DNA from: Galactobacter sp.
GTDB taxonomy: Bacteria; Actinomycetota; Actinomycetes; Actinomycetales; Micrococcaceae
Assembly (NCBI GenBank): GCA_022712075.1
Contig: JALAHE010000023.1
Location: 1-6,371 of the forward strand
DNA length: 6,371 bases
Direction: 5' to 3'
Shown: one piece after another, positions 1-5,905 of the stretch
How positions within the stretch are numbered: position 1 is the first letter of the stretch
How the letters are laid out: each line of letters begins with the position of its first letter
Made by a program: the position numbers and the translations under genes
The notes under the pieces: model-generated
What the model saw: the letters and a program-made list of their open reading frames with translations, nothing else
What the model was told of the DNA's origin: nothing
Database searches by the model: none

Positions 1-1233
1 CCAAGAGCATGTCTCACGCTCCGTAGGCAGCGAGGTGGGGCTCGGCGATGCAGTGGTTGGCGAGACGGACACGCCCGGGCTAGTCGGGCTGGCTGGGGCG
101 AGCGGCTCGTCGGGTGTGCCGACCCCGGGCGCTTCGGTGTCGCGTCCCGGCGAGGTGTTCGACGGCGATTGGCTCGCCGCGGTGGCCGACGGAGCAGAGG
201 TCGACGGTGCGGAGCTTTTTGCCGTGCTCAAGGCCTGGTCGGAGGAGCTGGGCGTGCTCACAGTCGTGGCCGGGCTCTCCTGTGTGACGGCGCCTTGGGT
301 GGGCTGAAGCACGGCGGGCACCTGACCGGTGCCGGCGGCCGCGAGGAGTCCGCCCACCACGGCGGCGCTGACCGCGGTGGAGGCGGCGGAGGCCGTGAGT
401 AGTTTGGGGCCGGACCAGAACGCGGACAGGCTGGCGAGCGCCCCGGTGGCGAGGGAACCGCTGCCGCCCACGACGGCGGGCATGACGCCGGCCGCTACGC
501 CGCCCGCTCCGTTCAGGGCGTAGATTCCGAAGGCCGCGGGCAGGACCACGGAGAGGGCGGCGGCGCTGCGCCGCACCTCGCTCACGCGGGCAGGGCAATC
601 GGGGCACGTGGCCAGGTGGAGATCGTAGACCCGCGTTTGGGCCCGCGTTGCGGTGGAAGCCTCCACCGCCCCGACCAAAGCCAGGGCGTCGCGACACTCC
701 TGCGGAGCGTCTGAGAGGTCCACGTGGGCCTGGACCCAGCGGGTGCGGAAGCGGCGTTTGGCGCGGTAGAGCTGGGTGGAGACGCGCTCGGGCGCCTGGC
801 CCTCACGGGCGGCGACCTGGGCCACGTCGAGGCCCTCGATCAACACGCTGCTCAGCAGCATCGAGTCTTCCGGCGGAAGGTTGCGCAGCACGTGCCCCAC
901 AAGCGCGGCGGACTCGGTGGTGGAACCCACCGGCAGCGCGAGCTCGTGTTCATCGATGTCGGCGCTGACGCGCTCGGGCTGCTTCCTCCACGCGATGATC
1001 GTGTTGCGCAGCGCCTGGAAGAGGTACCCGCGGGCGTGCTTGCGGGGTCCGTTGCCGTTGTTCATGGCCTTGAGCACTCCTTCCATGGTGTCCGCCACCG
1101 CGTCCTCCGCGGCGTCCTCCGGCATGCGTTTGAGGGCATAGCCGAGCAGCTGGGGGTAGTAGCGGTCCCACAGCGGTTCGAATGCCTCGAGGTGTCCGGC
1201 AGCAATCTGCTCCAGCAGTTCGTTGTCGGTCAC
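1..1233 (-). CDS. ECF-type RNA polymerase sigma factor fused to zinc-finger, membrane segments and Ser/Thr/Pro-rich tail (3' end outside window)
   Basis: The frame is open from the GTG at 1233 to the left edge: 411 codons, no stop. Residues about 12-80 look like sigma region 2 (DRYYPQLLGYALKRM, then GYLFQALRNTIIAWR). Residues about 107-165 look like region 4 (LRNLPPEDSMLL, VAQVAAREG, QLYRAKRRFRTRW). A ZAS/zf-HC2-like segment follows, with C180 and HLATCPDC (H206, C210, C213; the H-x3-C-x2-C signature of anti-sigma factors). Hydrophobic stretches lie at about 223-241, 242-270 (weak) and 279-300. From about 302 the protein is almost entirely Ser, Thr, Pro and Ala. Inferred topology: sigma part in the cytoplasm, tail outside. 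One-component ECF sigma factors with C-terminal zinc-finger and membrane extensions are known in actinobacteria. The GTG is the only conventional start between the adhesin stop codon and the conserved region; no good Shine-Dalgarno sits close to it (AGGAAC lies about 21 nt upstream). The sigma assignment is firm; the tail's role is unknown. Confidence 0.88.
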   Translation of the reverse strand, partial: MTDNELLEQIAAGHLEAFEPLWDRYYPQLLGYALKRMPEDAAEDAVADTMEGVLKAMNNGNGPRKHARGYLFQALRNTIIAWRKQPERVSADIDEHELALPVGSTTESAALVGHVLRNLPPEDSMLLSSVLIEGLDVAQVAAREGQAPERVSTQLYRAKRRFRTRWVQAHVDLSDAPQECRDALALVGAVEASTATRAQTRVYDLHLATCPDCPARVSEVRRSAAALSVVLPAAFGIYALNGAGGVAAGVMPAVVGGSGSLATGALASLSAFWSGPKLLTASAASTAVSAAVVGGLLAAAGTGQVPAVLQPTQGAVTQESPATTVSTPSSSDQALSTAKSSAPSTSAPSATAASQSPSNTSPGRDTEAPGVGTPDEPLAPASPTSPGVSVSPTTASPSPTSLPTERETCSW

Positions 1234-1318
1234 CGGTGGCGGGGGGTTGGTGATGTTCCTAATGGCGATGTCTCGCTTCTTCGGCCGCCGAGGCGGGTGC
1301 CCCGTGGGAGGCGGGAGA

Positions 1319-1336
1319 CACCCGCTTCGGCGGGTG
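1319..1336 (-). terminator. Hairpin just after the adhesin stop codon
   Basis: CACCCGC (1319-1325) and GCGGGTG (1330-1336) form a perfect 7-bp stem around a 4-nt loop, starting 2 nt after the adhesin stop codon. There is no T-run after it on the minus strand, so it may be a weak or partial terminator, or a 3'-end stabiliser, rather than a strong intrinsic terminator. A second CACCCGC arm on the minus strand (1299-1293) can pair with the same middle arm through a 19-nt loop, giving an alternative fold. Termination is inferred only from position. Confidence 0.45.
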
Positions 1337-1338
1337 GA

Positions 1339-3231
1339 TCAGTGGCGGTGCCGCCCGCGACCGCGTCGCTTGCTCAGACCGAACAAGGTCAGTCCCAGGA
1401 CGGCGAGGAGGCCTGCGACGAGCAGTAAACCCGTCGTGGCGGCTCCGGTGGAGGCGAGCGGGGGCCCCTCGTCAGTGGGTACCGCGGATGCGATGGCGGC
1501 GGGTGCTCCCGGGGCAGTTCTGCGGGTGAGGCTGGCGATTTCGCTTGGCGCGGGAGTCGGGGATGTCGCCGGCTCGCTCTCGACCAGCACCGGAGTGATC
1601 TCTGGGGTGCTCGGGGTCGACCCGGGTGAGCTGGGAGTGGTTTCCGGCAGCCCGGGAGTGGTCTCTGGCAGGCTGGACGTGCTTCCCGGGGCGCTCGGCA
1701 CGTTGACAATGTCGCCGAAGCTGCCCGTGAGGGACCGTGCGGAGACCATGGTCGTGAGCGTTGCAGTACTCATTTCGTAGCCGGCGGGAGCCTTGGTCTC
1801 GTGGATCGTGTACTCGCCCCAGGCCAGACCCGTGATGCTCAGCGCGCCGGGCTCCGGGTCCTTGTCGTTCTCGCCGTTGTCGACCACCACGGCCTGAGTC
1901 CCATCGGGGCCTGTGACGAGCCACTCGGAGCCAGCCAAGGCCACGCCGTCGGCGTCCACTTTGTTCCAGCCAAGCATTCCGGTGGAGCGCTCGTTGACGA
2001 TGGACCCCGCGCTCACTTTGCGGTGAGTGGCATCGATCGTGACTTCGCGCGGCGTGAAGTCGAGGTCGTAGCCGACCGGGGCCCGGGTCTCCGTTAGCTT
2101 GTAGGTTCCCCAGGCCAGGCCGGAGACACGCAGCAGGCCCTCGGCCGGATCGGCGTCGTTGGCGCCGTTGTCCGTCACCGACATGGTGGTGCCGTCGGCA
2201 GAGGTGAGTTCCCAGACGGATCCGGCCAGGGCGGCAGCGCGCCCGTCCACCTTGGACCAAGAGATCTCGCCCAGCTTCTGGTCCCCGTCGCCGTCGCCGC
2301 CAGCGTTTTGGGCGATGTACGTGTCCGTGAGAAAGTCCGTGCCGTTGGCCTGCACATCGTTGACGAATGTATCGCCCGTCTGGGTGCCCGCGGGGGTGGG
2401 AGTGTCGTAGTAGACGCGGTAGATCAGCGTCGGGTTCACGCTCCTCAGGGCCCAAGTGAACCCGTGTACCGCGTAGTCAACTGTGTAGTCATCGGGGGAG
2501 ACCACATCCCACTTGTCCTTGGCATAGCGCTCGGGTGTGGTTGAATCCACGCCGATGCCTTCAGCCGTCATGCTCAAGCGTGCATCGAAGGTATCGGTGA
2601 GCGTCATGGGCTTGCCGCCCGGCGTCAGGAGGTCCTCGCCTCGAAGCATGAGTGCCCAGCGAATGGCACCCGTATCCGTTCTTTGCCAGGACCACTTCTC
2701 AGAGTGCTCCAGGGGGCCGAACGACGCAGGCCCCACGGGACCCGCCCCCGGCGTGGTGATTGTCGTTCCACCAGTCAGTGCCCAAACCCAGTCGGTGGAG
2801 GAAGCCACGCTCTGTGCCTGCGCCTTAAAGAAGAGGGTGCCCGCGACGTTGTCGTGCGACTCGACGTAGGCGGTCCAGGTGCAGACCATTCTCTCTTTCT
2901 GCACTTCGCAGTCGCCGACCGTTCTTCCTTGTTTGTCCTTCAGGGCGAAGCTCTCCTCCACTCCATCGGTGAACCCCGGGAAGGCGAGTTCGAAGGTGTC
3001 GCCAGCGACTGCGTCGGCCGGGGCCGCCCAGGTGGCCTTCACTTCAAACTGGTCCCACTGGTTAATGGGTGTCCCCGGTTCATCTGGGTTCACCACAACG
3101 CCGGTGATGGCGTCCTTCATGGCAGCTTGCGCAGGCAGGGGTGACAACGCCGACAGGAGGAGGGTAATGGCGCCTACTACGGCTAGAAAGCGTGCCCTAG
3201 TTGGCGTGCGTTGCGCGGTGGTGGTGTTCAT
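1339..3231 (-). CDS. LAxTG-anchored surface adhesin with SDR-like Ig and two SpaA/Cna_B domains
   Basis: A 630-residue secreted, wall-anchored protein. Residues 1-36 form a signal peptide (basic start, hydrophobic core to about 29, cleavage near PAQA|A). Residues about 38-165 and 170-310 resemble the paired Ig-fold adhesion domains of SdrG/collagen-binding MSCRAMMs; C108 and C117 may form a disulfide. After an acidic Gly/Asp linker (311-318) come two SpaA/Cna_B prealbumin-like domains (about 320-415 and 418-512). Each has the expected isopeptide residues: K327/E381/N413 and K424/E478/N510. A Pro/Ser/Thr stalk follows (about 513-590), then LASTG (592-596), a hydrophobic helix and a basic tail ending RGRHRH. 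LAxTG is the signal type associated with class E sortases of high-GC Gram-positives. ATG 3231 is chosen over an upstream in-frame ATG (3441) because GGAAG sits 5 nt before it and the signal peptide starts there. The ligand is unknown. It could be a stand-alone adhesin or a minor pilin; no sortase gene lies in the window. Confidence 0.92.
   Translation of the reverse strand: MNTTTAQRTPTRARFLAVVGAITLLLSALSPLPAQAAMKDAITGVVVNPDEPGTPINQWDQFEVKATWAAPADAVAGDTFELAFPGFTDGVEESFALKDKQGRTVGDCEVQKERMVCTWTAYVESHDNVAGTLFFKAQAQSVASSTDWVWALTGGTTITTPGAGPVGPASFGPLEHSEKWSWQRTDTGAIRWALMLRGEDLLTPGGKPMTLTDTFDARLSMTAEGIGVDSTTPERYAKDKWDVVSPDDYTVDYAVHGFTWALRSVNPTLIYRVYYDTPTPAGTQTGDTFVNDVQANGTDFLTDTYIAQNAGGDGDGDQKLGEISWSKVDGRAAALAGSVWELTSADGTTMSVTDNGANDADPAEGLLRVSGLAWGTYKLTETRAPVGYDLDFTPREVTIDATHRKVSAGSIVNERSTGMLGWNKVDADGVALAGSEWLVTGPDGTQAVVVDNGENDKDPEPGALSITGLAWGEYTIHETKAPAGYEMSTATLTTMVSARSLTGSFGDIVNVPSAPGSTSSLPETTPGLPETTPSSPGSTPSTPEITPVLVESEPATSPTPAPSEIASLTRRTAPGAPAAIASAVPTDEGPPLASTGAATTGLLLVAGLLAVLGLTLFGLSKRRGRGRHRH
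1633..1674 (-). repeat. Two tandem 21-bp units in the adhesin stalk
   Basis: Units at 1633-1653 and 1654-1674 match at 17 of 21 bases. They encode SLPETTP and GLPETTP (adhesin residues 520-533). Differences are mostly silent, which suggests an old in-frame duplication. The array is short, but expansion or contraction would change stalk length without shifting the frame. Confidence 0.75.
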
Positions 3232-3236
3232 CGTGG

Positions 3237-3241
3237 CTTCC
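3237..3241 (-). promoter_or_regulatory. Ribosome binding site that fixes the adhesin start
   Basis: GGAAG on the minus strand lies 5 nt upstream of ATG 3231. It supports this start over the in-frame ATG at 3441, whose product would place 70 extra residues before the signal peptide. Confidence 0.6.
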
Positions 3242-3288
3242 GGCTGCTCGGGGGGTTGGAGCAGTATCTCATTACTCCCTGGTTTGCC

Positions 3289-3331
3289 GCGAGATGCGGT
3301 GCCGCCCCCCAAGACGGCACCGCGATCTCGC
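3289..3331. repeat. 16-bp inverted repeat with 10-nt loop upstream of the adhesin
   Basis: The left arm (3289-3304, GCGAGATGCGGTGCCG) pairs with the right arm (3315-3331) over 16 bp, with one bulged base at 3324. The 10-nt loop is C-rich on the plus strand and G-rich on the minus strand. It lies 57 bp upstream of the adhesin start codon and about 45 bp from the CRP-type site. If the adhesin transcript starts near that site, this would be a strong 5'-leader hairpin. Otherwise it could be an operator or a remnant terminator. No T-run follows on either strand, so an intrinsic terminator is unlikely. Confidence 0.7.
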
Positions 3332-3375
3332 TTGGCACTGGTGAAGAGATGCCCGATGAGGAGATCTGACACCAC

Positions 3376-3391
3376 TGTGATGTAGATCACA
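3376..3391. promoter_or_regulatory. CRP/GlxR-type operator
   Basis: The 16-bp sequence TGTGATGTAGATCACA has perfect TGTGA/TCACA half sites spaced by 6 bp. It matches the general CRP consensus and also the TGTGANNTANNTCACA form described for GlxR of corynebacteria and for related actinobacterial cAMP receptor proteins. It lies in the 259-bp gap between the adhesin start (145 bp away) and the remnant phospholipase frame, so it most likely served the adhesin promoter. No convincing -35/-10 pair could be placed, so activation versus repression cannot be decided. Confidence 0.78.
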
Positions 3392-3490
3392 TTAATGCCA
3401 GTGATGGGATGGCGGTGTGGAGGTCTAAATGCACGGTTCATCGTCTCGGGGTCATCCGTACCGGCCTCACCTGCGCCACACGCCGCGTAG

Positions 3491-3892
3491 CCTTTATCGC
3501 CTCATGCGGTCGAGCGCGCCGTCGGCGCAGCTGGCGAAGCAATCGGCCGCGTCCTGGACCGCGAGGCGACGGGCGTCAAGCCGAGCGTCGCCCAGGTCTA
3601 CGCCGCCGCCGCGGCGAGCGGCGACGGCTGCACCGCCTCGCCGGATAGCTGGGGCAAGGCCAACTTCCGCCCGGCGTGCGACAAGCACGACGTCTGCTAT
3701 TCGGTGAGATCCACCGTGGATCGCAAGACGTGCGACACCCGCTTCCGCGCCGACCCCTACCGCATCTGCGACGCCACCTACGCCTCGACGAGCCCGTTCC
3801 GCTACACGTGCCGCGGGATCGCCGAGACCTACTACGGGGCGGTGCGCACCTTCGGCGGGGCGTTCTACAAGGGTGCGGGCGCCAACAACTAG
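3491..3892 (+). pseudogene. Phospholipase A2-like secreted protein, 5' end missing
   Basis: The frame reads from just after a TAG at 3488-3490 to the stop at 3890-3892 (133 residues). It contains CDKHDVCY (3677-3700), the CxxHDxCY catalytic and calcium-site motif of phospholipase A2. Further Cys-rich parts follow: KTCDTRF, with the Asp expected to pair with the catalytic His, then RICDATY and YTCRGIAETYYG. The C-terminal FGGAFYKGAG also fits actinobacterial secreted PLA2-like proteins. A likely propeptide stretch (AIGRVLDREATGVKPSVAQV) is present, but no ATG, GTG or TTG occurs in frame before the catalytic motif. The first is a GTG at 3704, just after it. No signal peptide is visible in any frame upstream. 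It is therefore probably a broken gene whose 5' end was lost near 3490. A sequencing frameshift or an unusual start remains possible. An intact homologue would hydrolyse phospholipids at the sn-2 ester outside the cell. Confidence 0.72.
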
Positions 3893-3931
3893 GCGCGTGG
3901 CGCGGGGTGCTCGTGTTGGTTCCGCCCCGAA

Positions 3932-3952
3932 ATCGTTTCCAGATGAAATGAT
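3932..3952. promoter_or_regulatory. Palindromic operator candidate upstream of the MarR gene
   Basis: ATCGTTTC (3932-3939) and GAAATGAT (3945-3952) are inverted repeats with 7 of 8 bases matching and a 5-bp spacer. This size and AT-rich character fit MarR-family operators. It abuts the -10 candidate and lies 12 bp from the start codon, the usual arrangement for autorepression. No experimental support; inferred from position and symmetry. Confidence 0.55.
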
Positions 3953-3957
3953 ATTCT
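3952..3957 (+). promoter_or_regulatory. -10 element candidate for a leaderless MarR/FUSC transcript
   Basis: TATTCT fits the actinobacterial TAnnnT pattern. The MarR ATG begins 7 nt downstream, where transcription would be expected to start, so the mRNA may be leaderless. The GAGG directly touching the ATG is too close to act as a normal Shine-Dalgarno. No clear -35 box is seen. Confidence 0.45.
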
Positions 3958-3964
3958 GGCGAGG

Positions 3965-4429
3965 ATGAGCACCCACGAACTACCCCGCGCCCAACGCACC
4001 TCCCTCGCCTACCTGAGCACCATCGTGTCCAGGCTCGGGCTGGACGGGCTGACCGAGATCATGTCCGCCGAGGGGCTCAGCCGCAGCCAGTTCACCGTGG
4101 TGAGCGCGCTCGCCGAATTCGGCCCGCTGACGCAGGGCGAGCTGGCCGACCGCACCAACCTCAACCGCGGCCACCTCGTGGGCTACCTCGATCAGCTCGC
4201 CGCGCGCGAGTTCCTCACCCGCACGGCCGACCCGCAGGATCGCCGGCGCAACATCATCGAACTCACGCAGGCCGGACGGGCCTTCACGCGTCGCGTGACG
4301 GCGGCCGAGGAGGAGAACGAGGAGCGCACCTTCGCGATGCTCACCCTGGGGCAACGCGAGCAGCTGCGCGTGCTGCTGCGCGCCGTGATCGACGGGGAGA
4401 CGCCTTCCGGTGACGAGGCGCGCGCATGA
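3965..4429 (+). CDS. MarR-family transcriptional regulator
   Basis: A 154-residue protein, the usual size for the family. The N-terminal dimerisation helix (about 11-35) leads to a winged helix-turn-helix: LTQGELADRT (55-64), a recognition helix around NLNRGHLVGYLDQL (65-78), and a wing with DPQDRRRN (89-96), the conserved Asp-x-Arg turn of MarR proteins. A C-terminal helix rich in Glu (113-121) completes the dimer interface. The stop codon overlaps the ATG of the FUSC-family gene (ATGA), so the two are probably translationally coupled. MarR proteins usually repress an adjacent efflux gene and release DNA on binding an aromatic or phenolic ligand. Here the likely target is its own promoter through the palindrome at 3932-3952. 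The ligand cannot be read from the sequence. Confidence 0.92.
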   Translation: MSTHELPRAQRTSLAYLSTIVSRLGLDGLTEIMSAEGLSRSQFTVVSALAEFGPLTQGELADRTNLNRGHLVGYLDQLAAREFLTRTADPQDRRRNIIELTQAGRAFTRRVTAAEEENEERTFAMLTLGQREQLRVLLRAVIDGETPSGDEARA

Positions 4430-5475
4430 GCGGGCACGTCGCGCGGGTCTGGGGCCACACCGTCAGGTGGGGCCCGGCACTGCCGAGCCTCGGCGCCGCG
4501 ACGCGCGTCTGCCTCGCGGTGGGGCTGCCCTTGGCGCTCCTGCTCGCCACGGGCCACCTGAACTGGGCGCTCTACGCCGGGTTCGGCGGCTTTGCCGCCC
4601 TGTACGCGCGCTACGACGACGACGCGCGGCGCCTCTGGAAGCAGGCGAGCGCGGGTGCCACCCTCCTGACTGCGATGCTGCTGGGGACCGCCGTCTCCGT
4701 CGTTGACGCACCGGTGCTCGTGGAGGCGATGGCGATCGCTCTCGTCGCTTGCGGCGCCAATCTTCTCTCCACCGGGCTGCGCTGGGCCCCGCCCGGGCCC
4801 ATCTTTGCCGTGTTCGCGGCCGGGGCTTGTCTCTCGGTGCCTGCGACCGCGTGGTCGTTCGTCGCCGTGCTGGGTGTCGGCGGCGGGACGGTGTTGTGGA
4901 GCTTGCTCCTGGCGTTGGGTATCGGCGCGGTGCGCCGCGGCGGCGTGAGTGTCGAACGGCTCCGCGCGGCGGTGCCGGGCTGGACCAGTGTGCCGCTCTC
5001 CGGCGGGCGCTCCCTGCTTATGGGCCTCGCGGCCCTCGTGGCCGGCGTGGCCGCCCACCTCGTCCTCGGCGGGCATTGGTACTGGGCCAGCCTTGCGGCT
5101 ATCGCCGCGGTCATGGGCGCGGACGCACATTCCCGGGTGGCCCGCGGCGTGCAGCGCTTCCTCGGCACCGCGGTGGGCGTGGTGCTGGCCGCCGGGCTCT
5201 TTGCCCTGGAGCTTCCCGCCTGGGCGCTGTTCGTGGTGGTGATCATCATCCAGGGCCTCGTGGAGCTGATCATCCTGCGCAACTACGGCGTGGCGATGGG
5301 CCTCGTGACGGTCCTGGCGCTGTCCATGATCCACCTTTCAAGCCCCGCGGGTGACGCAAAGGAACTCGTCCTGGACCGCCTCGCGGAGACCGGTTTCGGC
5401 GCGGTGATCGGCATCGCGATGGCCGTGGGTCTGGGGATGATCGTGCGCGCCAAGCGGCGCAACGCGGCGGCATAG
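4426..5475 (+). CDS. FUSC-family (fusaric acid resistance-like) membrane protein, putative aromatic compound exporter
   Basis: A 349-residue, strongly hydrophobic protein with about twelve candidate membrane segments in two similar halves. The first half spans about 25-168, the second about 196-341. Each half begins with a Trp/Tyr-containing helix (NWALYAGFGG at 46-55; HWYWASLAAI at 217-226), then an Arg-rich loop leading into the next helix. The second half has the typical FUSC pattern RGVQRFLGTAVG (240-251). A cytoplasmic linker (about 169-195) joins them. It lacks the long soluble domains of proteobacterial AaeB-type proteins, as do many actinobacterial members. It overlaps the upstream MarR gene by 4 bp and is presumably controlled by it. 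Family knowledge suggests export of aromatic acids or similar toxic compounds; the actual substrate is unknown. The C-terminus ends with a basic tail (RAKRRN). Confidence 0.87.
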   Translation: MSGHVARVWGHTVRWGPALPSLGAATRVCLAVGLPLALLLATGHLNWALYAGFGGFAALYARYDDDARRLWKQASAGATLLTAMLLGTAVSVVDAPVLVEAMAIALVACGANLLSTGLRWAPPGPIFAVFAAGACLSVPATAWSFVAVLGVGGGTVLWSLLLALGIGAVRRGGVSVERLRAAVPGWTSVPLSGGRSLLMGLAALVAGVAAHLVLGGHWYWASLAAIAAVMGADAHSRVARGVQRFLGTAVGVVLAAGLFALELPAWALFVVVIIIQGLVELIILRNYGVAMGLVTVLALSMIHLSSPAGDAKELVLDRLAETGFGAVIGIAMAVGLGMIVRAKRRNAAA

Positions 5476-5579
5476 GCGCGCCCGTCGCCGCGGCGCACGG
5501 CGGGTCGGGTGATGCCGGAGGGGCAAGCCGCTACGGTGGGCCAACCGAGCAAGCACGTCACCGTCTTGAGGACCATCAC

Positions 5580-5897
5580 ATGACTCAACCAGCCGCCGCG
5601 GATCAGCAGCCGGACGGGCCCACGAGCCTCCGCCTACCGCGGGGCATCTCCGGGCTCCTGCTCTTCGCACCGTTCATGATCGCCGCCGGCGCCTTCATCA
5701 CGATCGCCATGCGACCGTTCACGACGACGGTGGGCGGGCGCTCGGGCGATGCCATCCTGATGGCGTGGGTCGGCATGGTGCTGCTCTGCCTCGGCGCGGT
5801 CTTCCTCACCGTGGGGCTGGTTGCCGTCAGCGTCCGGTCGATGCTGCGGCGGCAGACGGACCTGCTTCTGCAGGGCAAGGGCGACGGCGCGGCCTAG
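5580..5897 (+). CDS. Small membrane protein with two transmembrane helices, unknown function
   Basis: A 105-residue protein. A polar, Pro/Gln-rich N-terminus (1-20) is followed by helix 1 (about 24-44, GLLLFAPFMIAAGAFITIAM), a short loop with GGRSGD, helix 2 (about 58-85) and a basic cytoplasmic-type end (RSMLRRQ). GAGGA (5568-5572) sits 7 nt before the ATG and supports the start. It lies 104 bp after the FUSC-family gene on the same strand, so it may be read from the same transcript or its own promoter. TACGGT at 5532-5537 is a weak -10 candidate without a clear -35. I do not recognise the family. Confidence 0.72.
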   Translation: MTQPAAADQQPDGPTSLRLPRGISGLLLFAPFMIAAGAFITIAMRPFTTTVGGRSGDAILMAWVGMVLLCLGAVFLTVGLVAVSVRSMLRRQTDLLLQGKGDGAA

Positions 5898-5905
5898 CTG
5901 TAGCT

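Noticed and set aside
80..697. 205-residue minus-strand frame
   Set aside because: It overlaps the sigma gene in another frame, is very Arg-rich and has no family features; a high-GC shadow frame.
1234..1341. Read-through fusion of adhesin into sigma factor
   Set aside because: The adhesin TGA and the sigma GTG are in the same frame with no other stop between, but this is likely chance. The adhesin ends with a complete sorting signal, and a fusion would put the sigma domain on a sortase substrate.
724..1428. 234-residue plus-strand frame
   Set aside because: Exactly antisense to the sigma gene and the adhesin 3' end; the conserved sigma motifs are on the minus strand.
1472..2455. 327-residue minus-strand frame inside the adhesin
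   Set aside because: Out-of-frame copy of the adhesin with low-complexity Arg/Gly/His composition.
3232..3441. Upstream in-frame ATG extending the adhesin by 70 residues
   Set aside because: It would bury the signal peptide and cover the CRP-type site and hairpin; ATG 3231 has a proper RBS and starts the signal peptide.
3494..3976. 160-residue minus-strand frame opposite the phospholipase-like remnant
   Set aside because: Ala/Arg/Val-rich shadow; the Cys/His catalytic motif is on the plus strand.
4192..5334. 380-residue minus-strand frame
   Set aside because: Antisense to the MarR and FUSC-family genes; His/Arg/Gly-rich with no domain, caused by third-position GC bias.
5476..5579. Terminator after the FUSC-family gene
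   Set aside because: Short GC palindromes (for example around 5490-5499) are present, but no clear stem-loop with adequate arms or T-run.
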